A stretch of 64,000 nt of DNA from CAZDBA01 sp965224765 (GCA_965224765.1 CBDDAC010000012.1:186001-250000), one strand, 5' to 3'; shown: positions 34,557 through 43,979, counted from the stretch's first letter. Numbers and translations are program-made. Notes: generated from the sequence alone by a model not told the origin.

Positions 34557-36164
34557 CTAAAAATTGGTTGTCGTTTGCAGGTAGAAGAAATCTGCATCAT
34601 TGGTCCCAATGATTTTGTCGCCACGCCAAAGGTGAGAGTAACCGACCGCGAGATTGGATCGTGGTGTCATTTGGTACTTCAACAAGAAGTCCAACTCGTG
34701 GCCAAAATCTGTTGAAGTCACGTTTTGAGCACTGGGCACTGCGACACCGGGAACGATATCGCTGGCTTCGTCTGCGCGAAAATTGTGGTACCACAGCAAC
34801 AAGTTCGTCCGTTTTGTAGGCGACATTGTCATCCGAACGTTGGGTGATTGGATGTTTGAACGGGCCACCGCGTCTATGAATCCAAGGTACTTATGGGCAA
34901 GCGGAAACTGTTGATTGAAACGTGTGAAGTCACCTCCAGGAGTATTTCCCGATGCCATATCGTAGAAAGCCCAAAAGGTAGGTTTCCATCGATGGCTAGT
35001 GAATTGATAGCCGATTCCGCCTGTCACTGCGAAAGCTTCGTGATCGGCACCCAATCCATTTTGTTCACCAACCTGATAGCTGCCCTCAAATTCGTAAAGC
35101 AATTTGTTTTGAGTTTTTCCGAATACTCTTGTGCCAAAGGTGTTGAGTGTGAAGGCGGTCGATACTGGGGCACCTGCCGTATCGTGATTGTAGCCCAGGT
35201 AATAGGTTTCGACGGTTGCGTCGGGTAGTCCAGTGTAGGTCGCATAGGCGCCGTAAAAGTCTTGTTCATCGTCCGGGTTGTCAAAGGAGGATGCGGCGAT
35301 GGGCACGAATTGCGTGTAGAACATGTCAAACTTCATGTCGCCAGATTTGGTTGTTGATCGAACTCCATCAAAGGTTCGTCGCGTGTTGGCCCAATCCAAC
35401 GGAGACACCAGACGTTGGGCTCCCAGAAGAAGTTCTTGGCGACCGATTCGGATCGTCGTGTTTTCGGTTACGCCCACATCGGCAAAAAGGTTGAGAAGGT
35501 CGCCGCGGTTAATGTCGATTGGACGTGGCACGTACTGGGCATTGGCTCCAATGACATCGGCATGAATTCCTTCGGCATAGACACGCAGACGATCGTTGAC
35601 TTTATAGTTCGCGTAAAGTCGAATGCGAGTCAATCCGAAATCGTTTTGCGTGTTCTGGAAACCCAGGCGGCCAGGTTGACGCCCCATGCCTCGTTCGCTT
35701 TGATAGCGGTAGCGGAATTGACCCCCAATATCCAGTTTGCTACCGCACCCGATCGGGATTTGTTTCAATCGATCACCCAAACAAAAGTCGGAGTTGTTTT
35801 CTTTGTTGAGGTAGCTGAAGTCGTTTTCATAGAACAGTGCTTTGTGACTCTTGGCACATGCCCTAGGTTTCTTTGCTTGCCCGCATTTGCAGTTCTCGCA
35901 ACCGCATTGTGCTTTGGGTTGGTTTGAACCTGTTTGTGGGCACCCGCACTCACCTACAACAGGAGCCGCATTTTCAATTGGCGTTGTCGCGTTGGCCTGT
36001 TGGGAAGCTGGCGTCTGAACCTGAACTGCCTGGATGATGGGTGGGACCGCTTGGCCAGGAACTGGAGCCGTTACAATTTGGCCAATACTCACCCCTTGAT
36101 AGGCAAGGAAAATTAGCCCAAAGCATCCAATGAATGTTAAATGAAAAAAGGATTTCCGTTGCAT
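34557..36164 (-). CDS. Alginate-export-type outer-membrane porin with Cys-rich N-terminal segment
   Basis: This is a 535-residue protein; the start at 36164 (MQRKSFFHLTFIGCFGLIFL) gives a signal peptide and has AGGA upstream. Residues ~70-130 contain nine or more Cys (ECGCPQTG, CGCENCKCGQ, RACAKS), an unusual feature for a porin. From about 150 the chain is alternating-hydrophobic beta-barrel: LDIGGQFRYRYQSERGMG, FGLTRIRLYANYKVNDRLRV, TIRIGRQELLLGAQRLVSPL and the final strand FFYLQTTTNF with terminal Phe. These are marks of the AlgE-like alginate export family. The transported substrate is unknown. Confidence 0.83.
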   Translation of the reverse strand: MQRKSFFHLTFIGCFGLIFLAYQGVSIGQIVTAPVPGQAVPPIIQAVQVQTPASQQANATTPIENAAPVVGECGCPQTGSNQPKAQCGCENCKCGQAKKPRACAKSHKALFYENDFSYLNKENNSDFCLGDRLKQIPIGCGSKLDIGGQFRYRYQSERGMGRQPGRLGFQNTQNDFGLTRIRLYANYKVNDRLRVYAEGIHADVIGANAQYVPRPIDINRGDLLNLFADVGVTENTTIRIGRQELLLGAQRLVSPLDWANTRRTFDGVRSTTKSGDMKFDMFYTQFVPIAASSFDNPDDEQDFYGAYATYTGLPDATVETYYLGYNHDTAGAPVSTAFTLNTFGTRVFGKTQNKLLYEFEGSYQVGEQNGLGADHEAFAVTGGIGYQFTSHRWKPTFWAFYDMASGNTPGGDFTRFNQQFPLAHKYLGFIDAVARSNIQSPNVRMTMSPTKRTNLLLWYHNFRADEASDIVPGVAVPSAQNVTSTDFGHELDFLLKYQMTPRSNLAVGYSHLWRGDKIIGTNDADFFYLQTTTNF

Positions 36165-36392
36165 CGCTCTTGTCCTAGGTCTGACCAGCCCACTTGATAT
36201 CTTGGCCGTTCCAACAGCCAAGATCTTTTGTTATTCCGCAGTTTATGATTCGACGAATCGTGCGCGAATTGATGAATGACACGCGAATTAGCGTTACAGA
36301 TTCACTGAATGGCCACTTGCTAGCGGCGATTTGTGGTGGCTGTGCGAAATGGCTCGGTGAAAAGGCTCGGTGAAAACAGTTGCAATAACTGG

Positions 36393-36875
36393 TTAAGAAC
36401 CTTGGTGCGCGATGCGGACGATGTGAAAGCCACTTGGATTTTGTTTCAACGTATCAATCCATTGTTGACCTTGCCAACGATATCGAATTTGAAGCCTCGT
36501 CACGGAGCCCGAAAGCAATGCAGACTTCGCCAATGCCAGTTTGGTATTGTTGTCAGCTTCGGTGCCCACAGCTCGTTGAGCACCGGGAGCACGCTGCATG
36601 AGCAGGATTTCCGTTGCGAGCTGTTCAATGTCGGAGAACAACGCAGCCACTTGCTCTGTTGACAAGGTTGCTTCACGCATGGGTGGGAGTTCGGATAGGT
36701 CCAGTCCGTCGTGGTTTGGAGGAAGATCAATTGGAAGAAGACCTTCTTGATTGCCAAGGTCCTTGCTTGCTGGTGATTGAGTCGAATTCGCCGATTCCGT
36801 TGATGCATTGGTCAGTGGCGTTGCGCGTAAACGAAACCATTCGCGGCGAGATAGTTTATTCTTGTTGCTCATCAT
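36393..36875 (-). CDS. Nap-operon-associated protein of unknown function
   Basis: This is a 160-residue protein whose ATG overlaps the napB stop by four bases (ATGA), so it belongs to the nap transcript. The N-terminus NKLSRREWFRLRATP has a twin-Arg-like SRREWFRLR, but no hydrophobic segment follows, so export is doubtful. Residues 50-160 hold HDGLDLSELPPMREATLS, EQLATEILLM and VTRLQIRYRWQGQQWIDTL. No named family was recognised. The position suggests a maturation or assembly factor for the nitrate reductase. Confidence 0.65.
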   Translation of the reverse strand: MMSNKNKLSRREWFRLRATPLTNASTESANSTQSPASKDLGNQEGLLPIDLPPNHDGLDLSELPPMREATLSTEQVAALFSDIEQLATEILLMQRAPGAQRAVGTEADNNTKLALAKSALLSGSVTRLQIRYRWQGQQWIDTLKQNPSGFHIVRIAHQGS

Positions 36876-37672
36876 TGATCTCGGACATTGATTTCAGGTG
36901 GCGGCAGGAAATTTGGAATTGAATCCAAGGGGATTTGTTCTAACTGGGACGACGGAGCGTGGCATTGTTGGCAGTTTTCTCGCCAGGGATGAGTTGTTCG
37001 AATTCCCTGTTGACCTGTAAACCCGTGGCAACTCATGCAGTCAGATCGCATCCAGGTAGAGTGGGGGATCATCGGTGGTGCACCTTGATAAGCCCTCGGG
37101 CCTCCAGTCGGTGCAGGTAGCCCGGAAAACGAGTTCTCACGAAACGCCTGAGCAACCATGTGGGTTGGGTTTCCTTCTACATGGCATTGAGTGCAGTTGG
37201 CCAAGAACTGATGCGACATTTTTGAGATCTGTAGCGACTGCGATTTGAATCCTTCACCATGGCATGCCAGGCACGAGTCGGTTGACATCTGGTCGATGGG
37301 GTGCGGGATCGTAGGAGGTGCACCATTGAACGCGCGGTTCTGATCGCGCTGTGCTAGAGCGAGTTGTTTTTCGGCAACGGAAACCATGAATTCCGTGTTG
37401 GGATCAAAGTTTTGCTTCAAATCAGTCAGGCTGGTACGCATGTTCTTTTGGGATCGTTGAAGAGTCGCGTCCGGCATCTCTGAATAATGGGTCGCTGGAA
37501 TCGTCTCGTCGTTCAAATGCTTGGGTGCCAGAGTTGTGTGTATCTCGATTTTTTCCGACGTTGCTGTGGAATTCATCGGAGATTGAAGGCCTGTGAAGAA
37601 TCCGGCGACCGCAATTGAAATCACGATAAAGCAAATCACAAGCAACGTTTTTTGACTTGTCTCAGTTGTCAT
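36872..37672 (-). CDS. napB: NapB-type nitrate reductase cytochrome subunit with four haem motifs
   Basis: This is a 266-residue protein with an N-terminal membrane anchor or signal (LLVICFIVISIAVAGFFTGL). Four CxxCH haem-binding motifs are present at 134-138 (CLACH), 160-164 (CTQCH), 212-216 (CMSCH) and 234-238 (CQQCH). Canonical NapB has two. The second pair, with YQGAPPMIPH and THPWRENCQQC, is the standard NapB pattern. The first pair is introduced by a near-copy FNGAPPTIPH, so the protein looks like a tandemly duplicated NapB. It would pass electrons to NapA in the periplasm. The downstream unknown gene overlaps its end. Confidence 0.85.
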   Translation of the reverse strand: MTTETSQKTLLVICFIVISIAVAGFFTGLQSPMNSTATSEKIEIHTTLAPKHLNDETIPATHYSEMPDATLQRSQKNMRTSLTDLKQNFDPNTEFMVSVAEKQLALAQRDQNRAFNGAPPTIPHPIDQMSTDSCLACHGEGFKSQSLQISKMSHQFLANCTQCHVEGNPTHMVAQAFRENSFSGLPAPTGGPRAYQGAPPMIPHSTWMRSDCMSCHGFTGQQGIRTTHPWRENCQQCHAPSSQLEQIPLDSIPNFLPPPEINVRDQ

Positions 37673-37754
37673 GTTTTGGAATTCTTACGATGGATTTCGA
37701 TGCGAGTTTGAGGGATCAATTCACTTGGCGAGTTGGCGATTCCATTTTGGGCTG

Positions 37755-40187
37755 TCAGATTTTGGTAATTCTCACAGCACTCTTTTTATAGTCCGGTTGC
37801 TTGGAAAAGGGGTCAATGGCGTCCAAGGTTAAGTTGTTGGCCATCAATGATTCGTCAAAAAACGGAATGAAGACGGTGCCCTTCGGTGGTTTGCCTCGCC
37901 CATCGATCCAAACCTGAATTTCAAGAGCTCCTCGTCGAGATTCGACTTTGACTTTGGCACCATTTCGTATCTTTTTCTCCGCGGCATCTTCGGGGTGCAT
38001 TTCCAGGTAAGCCGACGGCATGGCTCGGTTGAGTTCGGGAACTCGGCGAGTCATCGTTCCCGAATGCCAATGTTCAAGTACTCGCCCTGTACAAAGCATG
38101 TAAGGATAATCTTCGTCAGGCGTTTCAGCGGGCGCAACCCAGGGGTGAAACCAAACCTGAGCGCGATCATCTTTGGTTGTGGAATGGTAGAACTGAATCT
38201 TCTTTCCGGCCGCGACATAGGTGTCAAAACCTTCCGAAAACCTGAACTTGGTTTCCTGCCATTTGCCGTCCTGTTCAACCACGGGCCAACGCATTCCACG
38301 AGCTTTCACGTATTCCGTGTAGGGTGCCAGGTCTTTGTGCTTCAATCGTGTGAATTGACGGTACTCTTCGAACAGGTGTTGATCGACATTGGTGTCGTAG
38401 TAGTTTTCCCAATTCCACACGGGAACGATTTCGCCGTCTTCGTCCTGGACCTCAAAAATAAAGTTCCCGTCCTGATCCTTCATCCCGTCCATGCCGCGTT
38501 CCAGCAACCGATGTGCTACCGCGATTGTTTGCCAACAATCGTCTCTCGCGCTGCCAGGTGGATCAACCATCTTGAACCACTGCTGGGTCCGACGTTCTGA
38601 ATTTCCGACGACGCCGTTCTTTTCTACCCACATGGCCGATGGCAAAATCAAATCAGCCAGTCGTGTGGTTGCTGTCGGATAAACGTCGCTGACGATGAGG
38701 AATTTGTCGTCCAAATTCTCCTTGGGATTAAAAAGCTTGTTCAGATTGGGCAAGGTCTGGCCCGGGTTGGTGACTTGGACCCAAATCGTCCCGATGTCAC
38801 CTCCTTGATCCGTTGGTGTGCAAAACGATTCCCACATCTTGACCGTGTGGTAACCAGGAGTCTTGTCCACGCGACCCGCAGGTAAATTCCAGTACTTTTC
38901 TGCATCCGCACGATGCTCTGGCTTTGCCACCACTCGCCCGCCCGGAAGGGCGTGTGCAAGCGTGCCGACTTCGCGGACGGTGCCGCAGGCGGAGGGTTGG
39001 CCCGTTAAACTGGTCGGTGCGTCTCCGGGTTTTCCAAAATGCCCACTCAACAGGTGGATGCCGTGAACCATTGAGTTGATCGCGGTACCCCGTGTATGTT
39101 GATTCATCCCCATGCACCACAGGGACGTGATTTTTAAATCCGGATTGCCGAATAGATCGGCCAGCATGCGGATGTCTTTGGCCGCGACTCCTGACAATTC
39201 TTCGACTTTTTCAGGAGTGTAGGGTTCCAGCATTGCCACGTAATCGTCGAAGGTAATCGATTTCCCGTGGAGATTCGGGTTGTCATCATCTGGCGCTTTG
39301 AAATTGCAAAAGGATTCAATGAAAGACTTGTCGTACGTGCCATTCTTGAGCAACAGGTGAGCGATCCCGTTTGCGATTGCAAGGTCTCCATGCCCCTTCA
39401 TCTCGAGATAATGCTGGCAAGCCTCCGTGGTACGTGTTCGCCGCGTTCCAATGTCAATGAGCGTGATTTTGTCACCTTGAGAACGTCGATCGATGACGCG
39501 AGAAAACAGAATGGGGTGCATCTCGGCGGGATTGTTTCCCCACATGATCAGAACATCACAAGCATCAAGGTCATCGTAGCACCCTGCCGGCTCGTCGACT
39601 CCGTAGGTCGCAAGAAAGCCGGTTACTGCGGAGGCCATGCAGAGTCTTGCGTTTGGATCGATATGATTGTTGGACAATCCACCTTTCATAAACTTTTGTG
39701 CAGCGTAACCTTCGGGGATGGTCCACTGTCCAGAGCCGTAAAAGGCAAAGCGTTTCGGTGCTGCTTCTATCCGATCGGCGATAACATCAATCGCCTCATC
39801 CCAGGATATTTCGTCGTAGGAGTCTCCGCGTCGCAATAAAGGTTTCGTCAAACGGTCCTTGCCGTAAAGTGCGGCGCCGACGTGATAGCCTTTGACGCAA
39901 AGTAACCCTTTATTGACTTCGGCGTTCTTGTCGCCAGCAACCGCAACGACCTTGCCATCCTGGACTCCAACCTGGACATGGCATCCTGTTCCGCAAAACC
40001 GACAGGGGGCTTTGTCCCATTTGAGATCGGAGGTCGATTCTGGCATCCCATTCGGCAGTGAGTTCAGGACCGGTAGGGCCATGCTCGTGGATCCGCCTGC
40101 GAGAGCCGTGGCCGCCGCCATTGCGCCGGCCTTGATGAAGTTTCGTCGTTCTGATCGCCGCGTTTCAGGGTGAATTGAGTTAGGCAT
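37755..40187 (-). CDS. napA: Periplasmic nitrate reductase catalytic subunit NapA
   Basis: This is an 810-residue protein. A twin-arginine signal (RRNFIKAGAMAAATALAGG, residues 14-32) directs folded export. PCRFCGTGCHVQVGV near 60 and LLCVKGYHVG near 96 give the four Cys of the [4Fe-4S] cluster. ARLCMASAVTGFLATYGVD near 180 contains the Cys expected to bind molybdenum. WGNNPAEMHPILFSRV, LWCMGMNQHTRGTAINSMVH and GRVLEHWHSGTMTRRVPELN are typical NapA blocks of the bis-molybdopterin fold. The enzyme reduces nitrate to nitrite. The start overlaps napD by eight bases. Confidence 0.95.
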   Translation of the reverse strand: MPNSIHPETRRSERRNFIKAGAMAAATALAGGSTSMALPVLNSLPNGMPESTSDLKWDKAPCRFCGTGCHVQVGVQDGKVVAVAGDKNAEVNKGLLCVKGYHVGAALYGKDRLTKPLLRRGDSYDEISWDEAIDVIADRIEAAPKRFAFYGSGQWTIPEGYAAQKFMKGGLSNNHIDPNARLCMASAVTGFLATYGVDEPAGCYDDLDACDVLIMWGNNPAEMHPILFSRVIDRRSQGDKITLIDIGTRRTRTTEACQHYLEMKGHGDLAIANGIAHLLLKNGTYDKSFIESFCNFKAPDDDNPNLHGKSITFDDYVAMLEPYTPEKVEELSGVAAKDIRMLADLFGNPDLKITSLWCMGMNQHTRGTAINSMVHGIHLLSGHFGKPGDAPTSLTGQPSACGTVREVGTLAHALPGGRVVAKPEHRADAEKYWNLPAGRVDKTPGYHTVKMWESFCTPTDQGGDIGTIWVQVTNPGQTLPNLNKLFNPKENLDDKFLIVSDVYPTATTRLADLILPSAMWVEKNGVVGNSERRTQQWFKMVDPPGSARDDCWQTIAVAHRLLERGMDGMKDQDGNFIFEVQDEDGEIVPVWNWENYYDTNVDQHLFEEYRQFTRLKHKDLAPYTEYVKARGMRWPVVEQDGKWQETKFRFSEGFDTYVAAGKKIQFYHSTTKDDRAQVWFHPWVAPAETPDEDYPYMLCTGRVLEHWHSGTMTRRVPELNRAMPSAYLEMHPEDAAEKKIRNGAKVKVESRRGALEIQVWIDGRGKPPKGTVFIPFFDESLMANNLTLDAIDPFSKQPDYKKSAVRITKI

Positions 40188-40461
40188 TCTGTTTTCTTAC
40201 CTCGGTTCGCGTTTCCATCACTTGATCGCCTTCTTCGAAATGAACAAAAACCACATCAACGAAGCTCACGCCATCGATCGCCAAAATCCAGCGAGTGACT
40301 TCTTCGGATTCTCGATTGTCAAATGCATCAATCGTTGCCGGCAGATTGCGGTCGTTGACTAGCTCCCCACACTCCAATGCTGGATGCGATGCGATTTGGC
40401 TGATCACCTGAATACTTGTTTCAGGGGCGCAATTGAGTTTGACGATGACGCTTGAGATCAA
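40180..40461 (-). CDS. napD: NapD-type chaperone for NapA
   Basis: This is a 93-residue protein from a TTG start. It has the ferredoxin-like betaalphabeta pattern of NapD: ISSVIVKLNCAPETSIQVIS at the N-terminus, a central ATIDAFDNRESEEVTRWILA and the end IDGVSFVDVVFVHFEEGDQ. NapD binds the twin-arginine signal of NapA and holds it back until cofactor insertion is complete. The 8-bp overlap with napA supports this assignment, which rests more on pattern and context than on strong identity. Confidence 0.82.
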   Translation of the reverse strand: MISSVIVKLNCAPETSIQVISQIASHPALECGELVNDRNLPATIDAFDNRESEEVTRWILAIDGVSFVDVVFVHFEEGDQVMETRTEVRKQNA

Positions 40462-40938
40462 TGGAGTTAGCCGCGTTCGAGGGGTAATTCGTTGGTGATG
40501 ATTCTAGGGGAAGAATCAAAGTCATGCTGTAAACTAAAATATACAACAGCAAAGTTTCGCCTGAAAAGGGACGAATCATGTAGCTCGCTGCCATAAATGT
40601 TTTTCGAAATTGTATCGAACGGTAAAACTGACGACAATTGCATTCGCAGAACCGACGGTTAATCCGTTTCAATATCCACATGCATAATTTGTGCCATGAA
40701 TGGGTTACTGCGATTACTTCAACTTCAATTGATGAAATGCAATCAAGTGTGGAATTGTTGAATGCCAAATTCGTTCGGTTGTGTCAGTTGTTGTTTCCGG
40801 CGGGCGGTATCGCACAGTTCGCACACCCAATTGTCCCGGTAAATTGTTAGAAACACACCGCAAGTTGGCACAGATTGCCAATGGCATTCGAGTTGCTAAC
40901 GTTGTTGGCGTCGAAAATCTGTCAATCGAAAGCAACAA
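40462..40938. other. Divergent regulatory region of the nap locus
   Basis: This 477-bp region separates the leftward napDAB set from the rightward small-protein/cysteine-synthase set. It must contain promoters in both directions. I looked for FNR/NNR-type TTGAT-N4-ATCAA boxes and found none with the right spacing (TTGAT and ATCAA near 40720-40740 are eight apart). No convincing gene is present. Confidence 0.45.
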
Positions 40939-41148
40939 ATGAATTGTACACAACTCACGGAAGTAGCTAACGCTTTGGTTCAATTGCATCCACAACCATC
41001 GATAATTGACATCACACGTGTGGTTTGCGGATGTTGTGATCGTATTGGGCGTTGCCCAAGTTGGTTGATGGAGCATTTGGAAACGATTGAGCAACTGGAG
41101 TTGTTCGGCTCAAATGCTGAGAATACTCAGAAAAACGGGGGTTTTTAG
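40939..41148 (+). CDS. Small Cys-rich protein of unknown function
   Basis: This is a 69-residue protein ending directly (0 bp) before the ATG of the cysteine-synthase-like gene. The centre carries VVCGCCDRIGRCPSWLMEHL, with four Cys in eleven residues, a possible metal site or cysteine-handling motif. Polypeptide composition is otherwise ordinary and helical. The adjacency of a Cys cluster to a cysteine synthase suggests a linked role, but the family is not known to me. No strong ribosome binding site is seen. Confidence 0.5.
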   Translation: MNCTQLTEVANALVQLHPQPSIIDITRVVCGCCDRIGRCPSWLMEHLETIEQLELFGSNAENTQKNGGF

Positions 41149-42174
41149 ATGCAAAGCTCAAAATTCGCCGAGGCAAAGACCTGCGTTGAGGACGCGAACG
41201 CACTGATCGGATCCACGCCGCTGCTTCAGATTTTCTATCAGTTTAATGGACGTGAGAATCACATTTATGCAAAGTATGAATCGGAAAACATGACGGGAAG
41301 CGTCAAAGACCGTATGGCGATCCACATCATTCGCGCTTCGTATGAGCATGGTGATTTGCGTCCCGGAGATAGGATTGTCGAAGCGTCCAGTGGGAACACC
41401 GGAATTTCATTTGCGGCGATTGGCCGAGCGCTTGGACACGCCGTCCGAATCTATATGCCTAGTTGGATGAGTCGCGAAAGGGTTCAGTTGATTCAGGCAT
41501 TTGGGGCTGAGGTCGTTCCTGTTTCTCATGAACAAGGTGGGTTCGTTGGGGCCGTTGCTGCAGCCGCCGAGTTTGTTGCCGAGAATGAGGCGTGTTTTCT
41601 CCCGCGTCAGTTTGAAAACATTGCCAACCTCCAGGCACATGAGCTTGGCACGGGCCCGGAAATCGAGCAGCAGCTGGAAAAATTCGGAGTTAGTGCAGAT
41701 GCAATTGTCGCAGGAGTCGGGACAGGCGGAACGGTGATGGGGATTGGCAAATGCCTGCGTCGCAACAACAAAAACGTTCGAGTGCACCCACTGGAACCGG
41801 CCAATTCACCGACCCTCAGGACAGGAACCTGCGTTGGCAATCACCGTATTCAGGGAATATCGGACGAATTCATACCGAAGCTTGTCCATCTGGATATGCT
41901 TGACGACATCGTAGATATTTGGGACGGCGATGCGATCTTAATGGCGCAAAATCTTTCCAAAGAGTTAGGCTTGGCGGTTGGGATTTCCTCAGGCGCCAAT
42001 GTGCTTGGTGCGATCAAGATCAAGGAGGAACTTGGTTCTCAAGCAACGGTGGTGACGCTTCTTCCCGATTCAAACAAAAAGTACCTTTCTACCGATTTAT
42101 GTTGTATCGAACCGGTTGAGGATCACTACCTTTCACCGTCGATCGAGTTGATGGGGTTTCGTGCGAGACGATGA
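41149..42174 (+). CDS. PLP-dependent cysteine synthase-like protein (CysK/CysM family)
   Basis: This is a 341-residue protein. The PLP lysine is in SENMTGSVKDRMAIHIIRAS near residue 48. EASSGNTGISFAAIGRALG is the substrate-loop Asn/Thr motif near 82, and VAGVGTGGTVMGIGKCLRR the phosphate-binding Gly loop near 185. GISSGANVLGAIKIKEEL and VVTLLPDSNKKYLSTDLC end the fold. Family members join O-acetylserine or O-phosphoserine with sulfide or thiosulfate. The position beside nap and Fe-S genes suggests service to cofactor supply, which is inference only. Confidence 0.88.
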   Translation: MQSSKFAEAKTCVEDANALIGSTPLLQIFYQFNGRENHIYAKYESENMTGSVKDRMAIHIIRASYEHGDLRPGDRIVEASSGNTGISFAAIGRALGHAVRIYMPSWMSRERVQLIQAFGAEVVPVSHEQGGFVGAVAAAAEFVAENEACFLPRQFENIANLQAHELGTGPEIEQQLEKFGVSADAIVAGVGTGGTVMGIGKCLRRNNKNVRVHPLEPANSPTLRTGTCVGNHRIQGISDEFIPKLVHLDMLDDIVDIWDGDAILMAQNLSKELGLAVGISSGANVLGAIKIKEELGSQATVVTLLPDSNKKYLSTDLCCIEPVEDHYLSPSIELMGFRARR

Positions 42175-42306
42175 TTAGGTTTTGGTTCTTGGGCTGCAAA
42201 TGCAAGTGGGTTGATGAATCAACTCAGTTGCAAGTAGATGGTAAAGTCCACCGTTTTTGCTAGGATTCAGTGGTTCGATTAACGTTCGACGAGTGATGTT
42301 TTATTA

Positions 42307-43032
42307 GTGGTTGATTTCGAAACGGAAGCAAGCAAGGTTGTGCGAAATTTTAAACGTTCAAGAATTCGATTGATGGCTTGCCCACCAAGAGCAGCGACGG
42401 CGAATACGATCGTTATTTTTGGGATCGTCATTGTTGGATTGATGGTGGGAGCCTGGGTCGTCTCGTCGCCATTACCACTGGCTCCAGGCTCTGAAAAAGT
42501 CCAAAGTACAAAAGACGCCATAGCGGCGGTCCCCAAGCATTATTCCGTTACCATTCGCCAGCCTCATGGGCCTCCTCGTGTGCTGACAGGCATGAACGAC
42601 GTTCACGGTCGCCCCGTTACCGTTGCTTGTTCAACTTGTCATGCAACGCGTGAGCCGAACTTCAACAACAAGACAGTTGGGGACTTGGATGAGTTTCATG
42701 GTTCGCTAGATTTGGCCCACGGCACCATCAGTTGCCTGTCGTGTCATAACTCAAACGACTATGACTCGCTGAAACTGGCCGATGGTTCCCGAGTTGAATT
42801 TACTGATGTGATGACTCTTTGTTCCCAGTGCCATGGGCAGCAGGCCAAAGACTATGAGCATGGCACGCACGGAGGATTCAATGGTCACTGGGATCTGACT
42901 CGAGGCCCACGTGTAAAAAATAATTGTGTTGATTGCCACAATCCGCACACCCCTCAGTTTCCCAAAATGCAGCCTACGTTTAAGCCGCGAGATCGTTTCC
43001 TGGAAAAAGAAGATCACGAGAGTCACGAATGA
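42307..43032 (+). CDS. Membrane-anchored tetraheme c-type cytochrome
   Basis: This is a 241-residue protein from a GTG at 42307; an in-frame ATG at 42373 is possible. One N-terminal helix (NTIVIFGIVIVGLMVGAWVV) is followed by a periplasmic part with four CxxCH motifs: CSTCH, CLSCH, CSQCH and CVDCH. PHGPPRVLTGMNDVHGRPV and HGTHGGFNGHWDLTRGPRV supply spare His as possible distal ligands. The downstream Fe-S gene overlaps its stop by four bases (ATGA). Together with that gene and the NrfD gene it would form a quinone-linked redox complex. Confidence 0.83.
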   Translation: MVDFETEASKVVRNFKRSRIRLMACPPRAATANTIVIFGIVIVGLMVGAWVVSSPLPLAPGSEKVQSTKDAIAAVPKHYSVTIRQPHGPPRVLTGMNDVHGRPVTVACSTCHATREPNFNNKTVGDLDEFHGSLDLAHGTISCLSCHNSNDYDSLKLADGSRVEFTDVMTLCSQCHGQQAKDYEHGTHGGFNGHWDLTRGPRVKNNCVDCHNPHTPQFPKMQPTFKPRDRFLEKEDHESHE

Positions 43033-43979
43033 CAGACACACAAAATCGTGAACCAAAAGGCACTTCGCTGCCAATTGTTGGGCAGGCATCGACGCGACGT
43101 ACAGCGTTGAAAGTTGCTGGAGCAGCACTTGGATTGGCTGCTTTTGGTAAAGCAGTGTCGCCGCTAATGGTGATTCCAGAGAATGTCTCAGTCGATGAAT
43201 TTCTCCAGCAACACTACAAAGAGCTTTCGGTTGATGACAAGAAAAAGGTTTTTTCCCGGCTACAGGATGAAACGAAAGAAAACTATGGTGCAGATGTCGA
43301 GATTTCCGATCCTCAACCGATTCCGGGTGTCAAATTTGGCTACGCGATCAATTTGAGTAAATGCAACGGAAACGGCAAATGCATGGAGGCTTGCAACAAG
43401 GAGAATAATCACCATCGCGGAGTTGATCAGTCTTACATTCGCGTCATCGAGATGTCCAAGGGTTCGATGGATATGGAGAAGGGGAACACTACTTACGATC
43501 ATGCGGTTCCCCAAGACGACAAGTTTTATATGCCCGTGCAATGTCAACAGTGTGACAATCCCCCCTGTGTAACGGTTTGCCCTGTCGAAGCGACTTGGAA
43601 AGAAGACGATGGGATCGTTGTCGTTGACTACAACTGGTGTATCGGTTGCCGATACTGTGAAGCTGCTTGTCCCTACCATGCCAGGCGGTTCAATTGGGAG
43701 CAGCCTGAAATTTCTGCAGAAGACGTTAACCCCAACCAGGGTTACCTTTCCAACCGTGTTCGTCCCCAAGGCGTGATGGAAAAATGCCATTACTGTTTGC
43801 ACCGTACCCGCGAGGGACGTGCTCCAGCTTGTCTTGAGGCTTGCCCAACAGGCGCCAGGGTTTTTGGTGACCTGAATGATCCGGAATCGGATATCAATTG
43901 GGTGTTAGAAAACAAGAGAGTGTTCGTGCTAAAAGAAGACCTCGGAACCCAGCCCAGCTTTTTTTACTTTTTCGATTAG
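43029..43979 (+). CDS. Tat-exported 4Fe-4S dicluster protein (NrfC/HybA-like)
   Basis: This is a 316-residue protein. TRRTALKVAGAALGLAAFG near residues 22-40 is a twin-arginine signal. Four Cys clusters follow: LSKCNGNGKCMEACNKENNH, MPVQCQQCDNPPCVTVCPVE, YNWCIGCRYCEAACPYHARR and CHYCLHRTREGRAPACLEAC. This is the set expected for up to four [4Fe-4S] centres in NrfC, HybA and PsrB-type subunits. The protein would sit on the periplasmic face between the NrfD quinone site and the tetraheme cytochrome. The next gene starts 17 bp later. Confidence 0.9.
   Translation: MTDTQNREPKGTSLPIVGQASTRRTALKVAGAALGLAAFGKAVSPLMVIPENVSVDEFLQQHYKELSVDDKKKVFSRLQDETKENYGADVEISDPQPIPGVKFGYAINLSKCNGNGKCMEACNKENNHHRGVDQSYIRVIEMSKGSMDMEKGNTTYDHAVPQDDKFYMPVQCQQCDNPPCVTVCPVEATWKEDDGIVVVDYNWCIGCRYCEAACPYHARRFNWEQPEISAEDVNPNQGYLSNRVRPQGVMEKCHYCLHRTREGRAPACLEACPTGARVFGDLNDPESDINWVLENKRVFVLKEDLGTQPSFFYFFD

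Noticed and set aside
40714..40740. FNR-type box TTGAT...ATCAA in the nap intergenic region
   Set aside because: Spacing between half-sites is eight instead of four bases.
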